Source: an uncultured Bulleidia sp. (lineage in GTDB: Bacteria; Bacillota_I; Bacilli_A; Erysipelotrichales; Erysipelotrichaceae). Taken from it: 22,595 bases of DNA. The stretch spans positions 1-22,595 of the forward strand of contig CAKVIS010000031.1 of the NCBI GenBank assembly GCA_934754415.1. Reading direction: 5' to 3'. The position numbers and the translations under genes are program-made. Below the pieces are notes generated by a model that searched no databases, was not told where the DNA came from, and saw nothing but the letters and a program-made list of their open reading frames with translations. This document shows, in pieces, positions 13,605 to 21,678 of this stretch (positions within the stretch are counted from its first letter, which is position 1; each line of letters begins with the position of its first letter).

Positions 13605-14759
13605 TTATTTCAAACTATAATGCAATGTATGTTCAGGACTGTCCCAATGTTCATTAGCAATCCAGTAACTTGTCAGATTGGTTAAGTTATATACTGCACT
13701 ATGCACTGTAGTACCCTTGGTTTTATCTCCTTCTACAACCCAGGTTCTTCTTCCTACACCCTGTAATATATCCATGGCAGCCTGCTCATTTTCGATAATT
13801 CCATCAGTTGGTGCCAGTTTATCTGTTATAAAGGCATACCTGTCATACCCTTTTGCCTCATCCATAGATGGATAATAGTCAGACTGTAAGATAAAGTTTG
13901 TGACTACCTGGTATGGCTGTGTATTTCTTGTCACTTTAAACTCTCTCTGGCTGCCATCATTATCCGTGACATCACTGTTACCTGCCCATTCCAGAACAGC
14001 ACTGTTTCCTTCTTTATCTGCCACCATATAATGATAGGAAGTACCTGCAGAATCATGCATATCATATTGTGAAGCCAGTTCAATTGCCTCTTCCACATTG
14101 TCCGCATAATCCAGAATCAGTCGTAACAGTGTAGTAGAAGTAATATCCGGTTTCTCTGTATTCTGATTTGTTGGAATCGTCGGATCTCCCTGATAGGTCA
14201 TGTAAATACCACATGCTACCCCTGCATCATTGATGCCATCTAAAGGAATATATGGTGCTGCCAGTAATAATGCTTTTTCTTTGATACCTGTAATACCATT
14301 TTTTTCATCAATGCCAAGAAACTGTAAGTCTATAGTAGAAACAGAGGCATGTCTGCCTTTTGGATTTGTATGCACAATCGCTGTATTTGCTTCATCAAAA
14401 TCATAATTTCTTCCAAACACAAACTGTTGATCTTCTGTCCAGGCAGTAAACGAGGAACAGGCAATTTCCTTTGTTTGAATAGTCATTGGTATAACACCCT
14501 TCGTAATATTGCCTGTAATAAACTGAATCAGTTCCTCATCACTGGAAACTCCGCCCTGCTTTAAGAAATCGTCAAAATAATATTCACCGGACACATTCAT
14601 CTCATATGTATATCCATCATCATGAGACAGATCCTGATCAATAATGGTTGTAATAGAAGCTACAGTCGCAATCTCATTATGCCATAGTGCAAATATGCCT
14701 GTCACAGCCACAAGAATCACACTCAATACAATTATTAATACTTTTTTAAATACTTTCAT
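13605..14759 (-). CDS. Membrane-anchored Ntn hydrolase of the choloylglycine hydrolase/penicillin V acylase family
   Basis: This 384-residue protein has an N-terminal hydrophobic segment (FKKVLIIVLSVILVAVTGIFALW, residues 4-26) that should anchor or export it. It also has a linear-amide C-N hydrolase domain. The catalytic cysteine is probably C101 (KEIACSSFTAW), with the family's GRNYDF (R117, D120) and an Asn in DGINDAGVACGIYM (N177). In classical bile salt hydrolases Cys2 becomes N-terminal by loss of Met. Here an approximately 100-residue segment precedes the Cys and would have to be removed by autoprocessing, as in acid-ceramidase-like or isopenicillin acyltransferase-like relatives. The substrate (bile salts, N-acyl amino acids, beta-lactams or signals) is not readable. 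AGGAAGG is the ribosome-binding site. It is controlled by a strong promoter with two operators. Confidence 0.85.
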   Translation of the reverse strand: MKVFKKVLIIVLSVILVAVTGIFALWHNEIATVASITTIIDQDLSHDDGYTYEMNVSGEYYFDDFLKQGGVSSDEELIQFITGNITKGVIPMTIQTKEIACSSFTAWTEDQQFVFGRNYDFDEANTAIVHTNPKGRHASVSTIDLQFLGIDEKNGITGIKEKALLLAAPYIPLDGINDAGVACGIYMTYQGDPTIPTNQNTEKPDITSTTLLRLILDYADNVEEAIELASQYDMHDSAGTSYHYMVADKEGNSAVLEWAGNSDVTDNDGSQREFKVTRNTQPYQVVTNFILQSDYYPSMDEAKGYDRYAFITDKLAPTDGIIENEQAAMDILQGVGRRTWVVEGDKTKGTTVHSAVYNLTNLTSYWIANEHWDSPEHTLHYSLK

Positions 14760-14790
14760 ATTACCTTCCTGTCTGATGTATTCACCACAA

Positions 14791-14808
14791 TTGTTGATAA
14801 GTCAACAT
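14791..14808. promoter_or_regulatory. Operator copy 2 (proximal), TTGTTGATAAGTCAACAT
   Basis: This is an inverted repeat with arms TGTTGA/TCAACA and a 4-nt centre, one mismatch away from the distal copy. It covers the region around and just after the expected transcription start of the Ntn hydrolase gene. Confidence 0.75.
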
Positions 14809-14813
14809 TTGTG

Positions 14814-14842
14814 AGTATATGCGTCATTTGTTGATTTGTCAA
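14814..14842 (-). promoter_or_regulatory. Near-consensus sigma-A promoter of the Ntn hydrolase gene
   Basis: On the minus strand a perfect -35 TTGACA (14842-14837) and a -10 TATACT (14819-14814) are separated by exactly 17 nt. The -35 lies inside the distal palindrome. The strength of the core promoter together with the two operators indicates tight repression with strong induction. Confidence 0.85.
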
Positions 14843-14845
14843 CAA
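14828..14845. promoter_or_regulatory. Operator copy 1 (distal), TTGTTGATTTGTCAACAA
   Basis: This is a perfect inverted repeat with 7-bp arms TTGTTGA/TCAACAA and a 4-nt centre that overlaps the -35 box. Its centre is 37 bp from that of the proximal copy. The form suits a dimeric MarR- or TetR-type repressor; no such gene is in the window. Confidence 0.8.
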
Positions 14846-14854
14846 TTATGATTT

Positions 14855-14881
14855 AAAAAAGCGATGTGCACAGCACATCAC
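14855..14881 (-). terminator. Intrinsic terminator after the NIF3-like gene
   Basis: On the minus strand GTGATGTGC and GCACATCGC pair around a TGT loop (one G-T pair) and are followed by six T. The stem begins within the stop codon of the NIF3-like gene. It ends the PTS/MBL/NIF3 transcript just before the regulated promoter of the next gene. Confidence 0.88.
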
Positions 14882-15759
14882 TTCAGAATAAATGTATTCA
14901 TATCTCCAGACTGTACATAGGTCATCGGAATGTCTGAAGTTTCTAAAGCTTCAGGCAGCCATTGCAGCATATACTTCATACCCGGTTCTTCCACATTGAA
15001 ATGTCCTACGGCAAGAATAGCTTTAGGATCACCCAGCATCATTCCATCTCTCATATACTCGTTAGTAGTATAGTCAATCAACTCCATCGTAATCAGACAG
15101 TCAATGTCATTTTTATTGATTGCAGAGATAGTCTGTTTATCTGCAAATCCTATCTGATGCATAGGTATCGCCACCTTATGCACCACTGTATCAGGATTAC
15201 CAATAGTACGAATACCGTTCAGTCCTGCACCATCAATAATTTTCTTTGCAAGATCTTTAACAGTAATACCATTTTCAAATCTCAATTCCAGAGGCATCCC
15301 TCTGTATTGCACAGAAGAACCGATTTTAGGCACATAGTTTTCCAGCAATCCTGTTTCATACAGGAATCCTTTGAAAATACCATCATACCATCCACCTTTT
15401 CCATTTGGTAATCCGGAATGAATATAATCATGATCTCTCCATACGGTAATACCATCTTCCAGTAATAACGCCTTCTTTCTCAGATATACCTTATTCTGAT
15501 CTTCTTCCAGCCAGTCAGTATGATCTCCATGGTTCCAGAATAACGCTTCATGAGAAATGATCAGGTTTGCGCCAAGTTCTTTTGCCTTCCGGATTACCTC
15601 CACAGAGGCAAAACATGTAGTGACTATACCTGTACATTCTTTATCTGTAGTTCCAAACAACACCTGATCTCTGGTTGTTTCATCATTGATTGGTGTTCCA
15701 TCTTCACTTACTCCTCTGGAGTACTTCTTAATACGATCAATCACTTCCTGAATTTTCAT
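14878..15759 (-). CDS. NIF3-like (DUF34) protein
   Basis: This 293-residue protein is of the NIF3/YbgI/YqfO family, which forms hexamers with a dinuclear metal centre; a hydrolase activity has been proposed for relatives but the function is not settled. The metal-ligand region appears as LIISHEALFWNH (H70, H77) where typical members have HHPLIF. A C-terminal GHFNVEEPGMKYMLQWL corresponds to the second ligand block GHxxSExxG. The insert between the two halves (residues about 130-180) is short, without the extra YqfO PII-like domain. An AGGAAAGGA site precedes the ATG. It lies 9 nt after the MBL-fold gene, so the two are cotranscribed, and it is closed by a terminator. Confidence 0.82.
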   Translation of the reverse strand: MKIQEVIDRIKKYSRGVSEDGTPINDETTRDQVLFGTTDKECTGIVTTCFASVEVIRKAKELGANLIISHEALFWNHGDHTDWLEEDQNKVYLRKKALLLEDGITVWRDHDYIHSGLPNGKGGWYDGIFKGFLYETGLLENYVPKIGSSVQYRGMPLELRFENGITVKDLAKKIIDGAGLNGIRTIGNPDTVVHKVAIPMHQIGFADKQTISAINKNDIDCLITMELIDYTTNEYMRDGMMLGDPKAILAVGHFNVEEPGMKYMLQWLPEALETSDIPMTYVQSGDMNTFILK

Positions 15760-15768
15760 ATTCTTTTT

Positions 15769-16599
15769 TTATCCTTTCCTGTAGATTTTATCCTCTACAT
15801 ACAGCACATTACCTTCTTTACCATCTGCACGTTTTCCTGCTTCATTTAACTTTCTTGCAATAAAACAAGGGGTTCCATGAAACTCAAACGGCTGATGGTC
15901 ATCTGTTTTATCCAATATAGATTGTACTATACGTATATCTTCATCCAGTAATTCTTTTGGTGATTCACATGTTCCATGTTGACGCAAAATACGATCATAC
16001 TCAGATTCATACGATTTCAGTTTGTGTAATGTACTCACGTATTCCTCAAGTGAAGTAGCTTCATCTAAGATAAATAAGGTAAATACACCACAGGCATCTC
16101 CAAACAGAATGGTTCTGTCTTCTGCCACATAGAAAACCATCATTCCTTTTGTATGCCCTGGTGCACCGATACATTGCACATGTACTCCACCAAGATCAAA
16201 TACCATACCATCCTGTAAATCCTTAAAAGAATGTGTATACATCTGTACAAACATATCTTCCGGATACTTTTCAATATTCTTTACAAAGCTTTTTAAGAAC
16301 TCTTTTCTTGCAGGCACTGTACCTTTTTCCTGATACAGAGCAATATCTGCCGGGTGAATGTATACCTCATCCCATTCTCCACATCCACCTGCATGGTCAA
16401 GATGTCCATGTGACAGCACCACATCATATTCATGGTCAGAAAGCGCATCTACATAATTTTTCAGTTCTCCAAATCCATATCCTGTATCTATCAGTAAATC
16501 TCTTTCTTCACCCATCACATAGTACATACAGGCATCATTCCAGAAAGGACGAATGCGAAGAATATGTTCAGTCACAGTTTCTTTTGTATAAAACTCCAT
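15769..16599 (-). CDS. Metallo-beta-lactamase-fold hydrolase
   Basis: This 276-residue soluble hydrolase has the MBL fold. The zinc-binding motif is SHGHLDHAGG (H64, H66, D68, H69), with later ligands in APGHTKGMM and FGDACGVF. There is no signal peptide. Family members include glyoxalase II-type thioesterases, lactonases and phosphodiesterases; the specific reaction cannot be told from sequence. GGAGG precedes the ATG. It is the middle gene of a PTS-MBL-NIF3 run, after a hairpin at 16619-16639. The position suggests a role in processing the product of the imported sugar, which is inference only. Confidence 0.88.
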   Translation of the reverse strand: MEFYTKETVTEHILRIRPFWNDACMYYVMGEERDLLIDTGYGFGELKNYVDALSDHEYDVVLSHGHLDHAGGCGEWDEVYIHPADIALYQEKGTVPARKEFLKSFVKNIEKYPEDMFVQMYTHSFKDLQDGMVFDLGGVHVQCIGAPGHTKGMMVFYVAEDRTILFGDACGVFTLFILDEATSLEEYVSTLHKLKSYESEYDRILRQHGTCESPKELLDEDIRIVQSILDKTDDHQPFEFHGTPCFIARKLNEAGKRADGKEGNVLYVEDKIYRKG

Positions 16600-16618
16600 A
16601 TAGCCTCCAATATAACTA

Positions 16619-16639
16619 AAGAGGACATGCCGTCCTCTT
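16619..16639 (-). terminator. Hairpin between the PTS gene and the MBL-fold gene (weak terminator or processing site)
   Basis: AAGAGGAC and GTCCTCTT form a perfect 8-bp stem with a 5-nt loop, but on the minus strand it is followed by TAGTTAT rather than a T run. It may allow partial read-through or stabilise the upstream mRNA, lowering expression of the two downstream genes relative to the transporter. Confidence 0.5.
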
Positions 16640-16652
16640 CAGAATTCTTTGA

Positions 16653-18338
16653 TTATTTATTAGCTTCAGCTTCCTTTTCTTCTTTGAGTAAGGAATTATC
16701 ATATGCTTTCAGGAACGGTGTAAAGATAAGCATATTTAAAGGAAGTAATGCCAGAGCAAGAACTGCTGTAGCCACATTTCCACCAGTTGCCAGGAATGCC
16801 TGTAATACTGCAGGACATGTAAATGGCAGTGTAACATAAGCTCTTCCAACGATATTTGCTGATGCCAGGAAATAGTAAACTGTAATATTTAATGTCTGGC
16901 AAATCATTGCAGGGATAAAGTTGTACAGGTTCAATACTGTAGGTAAACCAAAGATATATGGTTCTGCAATATTGAAGAATGCTGGAACAGCCGCAACTTT
17001 GGAAAGAGATTTGATACGGGAGGACTTTGCAAATAACAGACACCACAGGTTCATGGCATTATTACCAACTAACCATCCACCAAACACAGTAGTAATTGCG
17101 CCTGCATAAATATAAGGAAGTGGAGCACCTGCTGCCATAGCCTCAGCATTTGCGGCGATTGCTGCTGTAGTAATAGGAGTAACAACTGCACTCATCATAT
17201 TGTTTCCGTGAATTCCAAAGAACCAGAATAATGCTGCAAGGAAGTTCAATATCAGAATGGAAGGCAGAGAGCCTGTAGCTTTCATAAGAGGTGTAAATAC
17301 CGCATAGATAAGATCAGGAATACCACCACCAGTCATAGATGTCAGTAAGGCATTGACAACGGAGAAGAAAATAACGTTGAATCCTAATGCAATCAATACG
17401 TTGAACGGACCTGCTACATTTGGAGGTACACTGTCAGGTAATTTAATCTTGATATTGTACTTATCAAACATTCTTGTAATTTCCACCACAAGAAGACCAA
17501 CGATCATAGCAGAGAACATATAACCGGCACCTAAACGTGAAACGGTAATGGAACCATTCGCAAGATCCAGTGCACCGGAAATAACCAGGTATACCAGCAA
17601 TGCAGAAATCATGTTATTCAATCCATCCATCTTATAATGCTTTGCAAGCATATAAGATACACCACATACCGCATAGATAGAAATAATACCGATTGTCAGA
17701 TTATATGGTGTCATCAGGATAGCAGAATTAGCACCAGCCCATGCCTTCCATGCCAATAAGAATGCATAGAAGAAATTGGAAGGTTCTGTAATAGTTGCAG
17801 GAATTGGAGGTACAGCAAGTAAAATTGCAAAACCACCAATAATTGTTGCAGGAATCATAATTGTAAGACCGTCTCTTACAGATGCCAGATGACGCTGATT
17901 ACCAATCTTGTTAGCCACAGGCACAAGATACTCCATCATCCAGTTGGACATTTTGTCCATGAAAGTACTTGACTTTGCGTTTTCAGACATAGTTTGTTTT
18001 CCCCTTTCGATGTCTGTAAATTCAGAGTCATGATAATGACGAATCAGATTGTTAATACGTTCCCCATCACACGAGGCAAATTCATCATGAGGAATTTCAA
18101 GCACATGAATTCCACCAATCTGCTCTGCCAGTGTTTCAATGTACGGTGTTCTGAATCTTACCTGCGGTGCCACTAACACATAATCATATTTTCCAATGAT
18201 TGTCGGCAAAGCATCATAGCCTGCCGCATCTATATACCAGTCTTCCTCTTCTTTGAGATGTTTCTGCATATTATGCATAAGTAAGCTGGTAGAATTACCA
18301 CCCGCACACACTAACAAAATGTACGTTTTTTTCTTCAT
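16653..18338 (-). CDS. PTS lactose/cellobiose-family EIIB-EIIC fusion permease
   Basis: This 561-residue membrane protein imports and phosphorylates a sugar, probably a beta-glucoside or related disaccharide. Residues 1-105 are an EIIB domain with the phosphorylated cysteine in LLVCAGGNSTS (C11). From about residue 120 an EIIC domain begins (MSNWMMEYLVPVANKIGNQRHLASVRDGLTIMIPATIIGG), with about ten membrane segments and the FFGIHGNNMM motif typical of the cellobiose/lactose class. The domain order B then C is the reverse of the C-then-B LacE fusion. No EIIA gene adjoins; the divergent regulator carries an EIIA-like domain. A GAGAGGAG stretch lies close (2-4 nt) before the ATG, unusually tight spacing. 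The substrate is inferred from family only. Confidence 0.92.
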   Translation of the reverse strand: MKKKTYILLVCAGGNSTSLLMHNMQKHLKEEEDWYIDAAGYDALPTIIGKYDYVLVAPQVRFRTPYIETLAEQIGGIHVLEIPHDEFASCDGERINNLIRHYHDSEFTDIERGKQTMSENAKSSTFMDKMSNWMMEYLVPVANKIGNQRHLASVRDGLTIMIPATIIGGFAILLAVPPIPATITEPSNFFYAFLLAWKAWAGANSAILMTPYNLTIGIISIYAVCGVSYMLAKHYKMDGLNNMISALLVYLVISGALDLANGSITVSRLGAGYMFSAMIVGLLVVEITRMFDKYNIKIKLPDSVPPNVAGPFNVLIALGFNVIFFSVVNALLTSMTGGGIPDLIYAVFTPLMKATGSLPSILILNFLAALFWFFGIHGNNMMSAVVTPITTAAIAANAEAMAAGAPLPYIYAGAITTVFGGWLVGNNAMNLWCLLFAKSSRIKSLSKVAAVPAFFNIAEPYIFGLPTVLNLYNFIPAMICQTLNITVYYFLASANIVGRAYVTLPFTCPAVLQAFLATGGNVATAVLALALLPLNMLIFTPFLKAYDNSLLKEEKEAEANK

Positions 18339-18396
18339 AACTCCTCTCTACACTCCTTTTATACCAATTTTCGTTTTTTTAAGACGCAAAGAATTA

Positions 18397-18410
18397 CCTT
18401 TTTAAAAAGG
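18397..18410. promoter_or_regulatory. 14-bp palindrome CCTTTTTAAAAAGG between the PTS gene and its regulator
   Basis: This is a perfect inverted repeat in the 95-bp divergent intergenic region 18339-18433. Its position between the transporter and a PRD-type activator makes it a candidate binding site for that regulator, but the A/T-rich composition means it could be fortuitous. A TATAAA lies nearer the PTS start without a well-spaced -35, which would suit an activator-dependent promoter. Confidence 0.4.
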
Positions 18411-18433
18411 AATAAAATACGTTTATTCTTTCT

Positions 18434-20356
18434 ATGAACACTCTTTCATTATACGGTATACTGGTAAATATGAGAATTGATGAGAAATTATTGACAACAC
18501 TTCTGAACGAAACTGAACCAGTTTCCGGTAAACAGCTTGCCTTTACCCTTGGAGTTTCTGAGAAAACTGTTCAGAAATACTTAAACGTATTAAAAGACAT
18601 ACTGGCAGATCATGGAGCTGCTATCATGACAAAACAAAGAGTCGGTTCCTACATTGTTGTTCATGACAGTGCCGCATTCAATGCCTTTCTTTCCGCACAA
18701 AGTGATACTCGATACATGGATGATCCTGTATTACGGCAAAGATATGTACTGATGAGATTAATTCTGACAGATGATTACATTAACATTTATGATCTTGCTG
18801 AGGAAATCAGCATTTCCCCGTCTCTTGCAAGAAATATCATCAAAGAGCTTCATCCTGTCCTTCAAAAGTATGCCCTGAAGATTCAGCACTCTCATTTTCA
18901 CGGCTATATGATTACAGGAGAAGAGCCTGCTGTACGCAGATGTATTGCTCATGAATGCAAAGCCTCCTCCTATATCACCACCAATCTTGTAAATACCCGT
19001 TTAAGCAAAAACGCAACAGACATTATTCACAGAACTATTGCTGAAATGCTGGAACACTTCAATATCTCCGTCTCTTCTGAAAGTATTAACTCTCTGACCT
19101 TACATGTTCTGATTGCCATTAACCGTATTGAAACACATAACACCATACAGCTGGACGATGCCTATAAAGTCATGAAAATCAAAGCAAAACCAGAATACTT
19201 TGCAGCATTACAGATCAGTAAAAAACTGGAAAGCACATTAAACATCCATCTTTCAGAAAATGAACTTGTCTACCTTACTACACACATCAGCGGTCAGCAA
19301 AGACTGTATGGTCATGAACAGTTACACGTTTCCATTTCAGAAAAAGCACTGTTGTTCTATAATCGTTTCTTAAGAAATATCCTGCAGTTTGCGGATGAAG
19401 ACTTCTTTAATGATGAAGAATTACGGACAAGTCTGTTAAATCATATCGTTCCTTTCATCTCCAGACTGGAAAACGATATGCAGATTGAGAAAAGTGAATT
19501 AAACAATATCAAAACCGAGTTTCCCTATGCCTATGATTTAGCTGTGTATGGATTATCTTCCCTGAAAGACAAAGGCTATGTCGTCAATGAAATAGAAATC
19601 TCTTACTTTGCACTACATCTGCAATTGTCTCTTGAAAAACGCAAGGAAATCGAATCCATCAAATATAACGTACTGGTGTACTGTGAAGAAGCTTCCAGCA
19701 TTTTCCATATGTTAAGCTATAAGCTGTCTCACACTTTCAAAGAGAAAGTTAACGAAGTAGTATTCACCTCTTCTTTACAGGAGCTCAATAACACGTATAC
19801 AGACTTCCATCTCATTTTAAATACCACAGATACTTTAGACGGCTTACCTCAGGGTACTGTCAATATTTCTCCATTTATGAATGAAAAAGATGTAGATACC
19901 GTCGCAAAGGCCTTTAACAGACTGCATTCCAAAGTCATGGGAACTGTCATACTCCGAAAAGATTTATTCTTTGACCTGGATGCCAAAAATAAAGAGGATG
20001 TTTTTTGTCAGATGAGTGACCGTATTCATCAGGCATTTGCACTTCCTTCTGATTTTTTAGAACAGATCAGAAACAGAGAAGCTTTATCCAGTACAGAACT
20101 GGATAACAGAATTGCCATTCCTCATCCATTACATACAGAAAACATTCCAAGCTTTATGGCTGTTGCAAGACTGTCCAGGCCAATCTTATGGGACACAAAG
20201 CAGGTACAGCTCGTATTCATGATATGTAATAATGGTATCTCCAATCCATGGTTATATACCAAAATAGCCCATATCCTGCAGGATGCAGAAATATCCCAGA
20301 AGTTACTGTCTGCCAAAGACTTCGATACCTTCAAAGCTTTATTTGAAACCATCTGA
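18434..20356 (+). CDS. PRD-containing PTS-responsive transcriptional regulator (LicR/BglG type)
   Basis: This 640-residue regulator has the domain order of LicR/MtlR-type activators: an N-terminal HTH (VSGKQLAFTLGVSEKTVQKYLNVLKDIL), a second HTH (NIYDLAEEISISPSLARNIIKEL), two PTS regulatory domains (about residues 190-400, with conserved His in ETHNTI and YFALHLQL), an EIIB-like domain around VLVYCEEASSIFHML, and a C-terminal EIIA-like domain with AIPHPLHTENIPSF. It should activate the divergent PTS operon when its PRDs are phosphorylated appropriately. The start is uncertain: the ATG at 18434 lacks a good ribosome-binding site, and the ATG at 18470 (MRIDEKLL) fits the start of the HTH better but also has only a weak site. 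It is convergent with the ABC permease. Confidence 0.9.
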   Translation: MNTLSLYGILVNMRIDEKLLTTLLNETEPVSGKQLAFTLGVSEKTVQKYLNVLKDILADHGAAIMTKQRVGSYIVVHDSAAFNAFLSAQSDTRYMDDPVLRQRYVLMRLILTDDYINIYDLAEEISISPSLARNIIKELHPVLQKYALKIQHSHFHGYMITGEEPAVRRCIAHECKASSYITTNLVNTRLSKNATDIIHRTIAEMLEHFNISVSSESINSLTLHVLIAINRIETHNTIQLDDAYKVMKIKAKPEYFAALQISKKLESTLNIHLSENELVYLTTHISGQQRLYGHEQLHVSISEKALLFYNRFLRNILQFADEDFFNDEELRTSLLNHIVPFISRLENDMQIEKSELNNIKTEFPYAYDLAVYGLSSLKDKGYVVNEIEISYFALHLQLSLEKRKEIESIKYNVLVYCEEASSIFHMLSYKLSHTFKEKVNEVVFTSSLQELNNTYTDFHLILNTTDTLDGLPQGTVNISPFMNEKDVDTVAKAFNRLHSKVMGTVILRKDLFFDLDAKNKEDVFCQMSDRIHQAFALPSDFLEQIRNREALSSTELDNRIAIPHPLHTENIPSFMAVARLSRPILWDTKQVQLVFMICNNGISNPWLYTKIAHILQDAEISQKLLSAKDFDTFKALFETI

Positions 20357-20392
20357 AAAGGTGAAGCATACATGCCTCACCTTTCTTTTTTT
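20357..20392. terminator. Terminator between the PRD regulator and the ABC permease genes
   Basis: AAAGGTGA (20357-20364) and TCACCTTT (20377-20384) form a stem with an inner GCAT/ATGC pairing, followed by CTTTTTTT on the plus strand. It starts immediately after the regulator stop and overlaps the permease stop codon. It may act in both directions, but the plus-strand tail is clearly better. Confidence 0.82.
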
Positions 20393-21678
20393 ACTTTTAC
20401 AGTTTTGAAATAGTACAGTAATGTCACAAGGTAACATACCAGCATCGGCACCAGGAAACTGCCAATCAAAAATACAATCACAACTGTTTCCATCATTCCA
20501 CGCATACTTAATAAGGCAAAGATAAACCCGATAGGTATTAATGCACTGAAGATAACATAAACATAGAAGGCTGTTGTTTCAGCTAAGATAATTCCATTAA
20601 GATCTCTTTTAAAGTATCCCAGCTGATCCATTGTCATAAAGTACTTCTTTCTGTTCAGAATATCTGTAGAAAACTTGAACATGACTGCAAGAGATAACAG
20701 AATATTAATCACTATATAACTCAGCAATACCATCATCATCAACATTGCCGTATCACAACCTGTCACAAGTGTGGATATCAGCAATACTGAGCTCAATACA
20801 AGCAAAATGACATTGACGCGCATAATACGAATATCTGTTCTTAAAAAGCCAAGAAATGTAAGAGCTACAGGTTTTTGAATACAACAATCTTTCAGTAATT
20901 TACTGATACCCGGAATCACCACAGTGGTCGTTGTAAACAAGAATCCAGCCATGGACGCAAGAGATAAGACAAAGATGTTGTCCGGACTTCTGAACATAAA
21001 AGCCAAAGGGGCAATAAATAAGAAAATACTGCCGATTCCCTGCAAAATCTTTACTGCTTTTTTCACATTTTCAATTTTATTGATACCAAGTCCTGCCAGC
21101 AAAGAAGAAGACAGTCCTGTTAATACAGATCTTTCATTTAACAATGTACTTGCATTATTTCTGTAGGCAAAAGCCATATTCAGATAGGTTGTCCAGAAAA
21201 TCAATGTCAGCACCACAAATGCCGTACCGATAATTGCCGTACTGTTGATCTGAATGTTAAAAGAAGAGTGCAGGTACACGGAAATTGCTGTATTGGTTAC
21301 AGGAATCAGTCCCAGAGCCAGCAAGATACCACATGGAATGGCCAAAGCCAGAAGAATAAAGGTCTGACATAAAAGATATTCTGCAAGCTGAACAAATTTT
21401 GCTCCGCAGATCAGCTGAATGGCCAGTGCCTTGGATTTTGTCTTGATAAAGAAGTCATTGGCAAAAAACACCTCAATCATACAAATGACTACAGAAAAGA
21501 CAGTAATGGTAGTAGAGACATCATTGGACGCATGAATCAGAGTAAATCCAATTTCTTCCTGAGATGCCACACTGAAAAACAAAACAGAAAACGTAGTGGT
21601 CAGTAAGAAAGTAAGCCAGTAGAAGAACGACCTGGAGAAGTCATTCTTTAAAGATCCTAACGCATCATGGAAAATCAT
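20377..21678 (-). CDS. ABC transporter permease, FtsX-like
   Basis: This 433-residue integral membrane protein has about eight to ten hydrophobic segments, including FYWLTFLLTTTFSVLFFSV near the N-terminus and four close to the C-terminus (INILLSLAVMF, AETTAFYVYVIFSALIPIGFIFALL, VVIVFLIGSFLVPMLVCYLVTLLYYF). The arrangement and basic C-terminal end (KTVKVKKER) resemble FtsX/MacB-type permeases. It is shorter than the roughly 650-residue BceB peptide-exporting permeases and has no large extracellular domain. Its ATG overlaps the ATPase stop by 4 nt, so it is the partner of that ATPase. No two-component system is adjacent. The transported substrate is unknown; peptide or lipid export is possible. 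Confidence 0.85.
   Translation of the reverse strand: MIFHDALGSLKNDFSRSFFYWLTFLLTTTFSVLFFSVASQEEIGFTLIHASNDVSTTITVFSVVICMIEVFFANDFFIKTKSKALAIQLICGAKFVQLAEYLLCQTFILLALAIPCGILLALGLIPVTNTAISVYLHSSFNIQINSTAIIGTAFVVLTLIFWTTYLNMAFAYRNNASTLLNERSVLTGLSSSLLAGLGINKIENVKKAVKILQGIGSIFLFIAPLAFMFRSPDNIFVLSLASMAGFLFTTTTVVIPGISKLLKDCCIQKPVALTFLGFLRTDIRIMRVNVILLVLSSVLLISTLVTGCDTAMLMMMVLLSYIVINILLSLAVMFKFSTDILNRKKYFMTMDQLGYFKRDLNGIILAETTAFYVYVIFSALIPIGFIFALLSMRGMMETVVIVFLIGSFLVPMLVCYLVTLLYYFKTVKVKKER

Noticed and set aside
14962..15411. Plus-strand open frame of 149 codons opposite the NIF3-like gene
   Set aside because: Its His/Ile/Ser-rich composition is typical of an antisense shadow; the minus-strand gene has family motifs.
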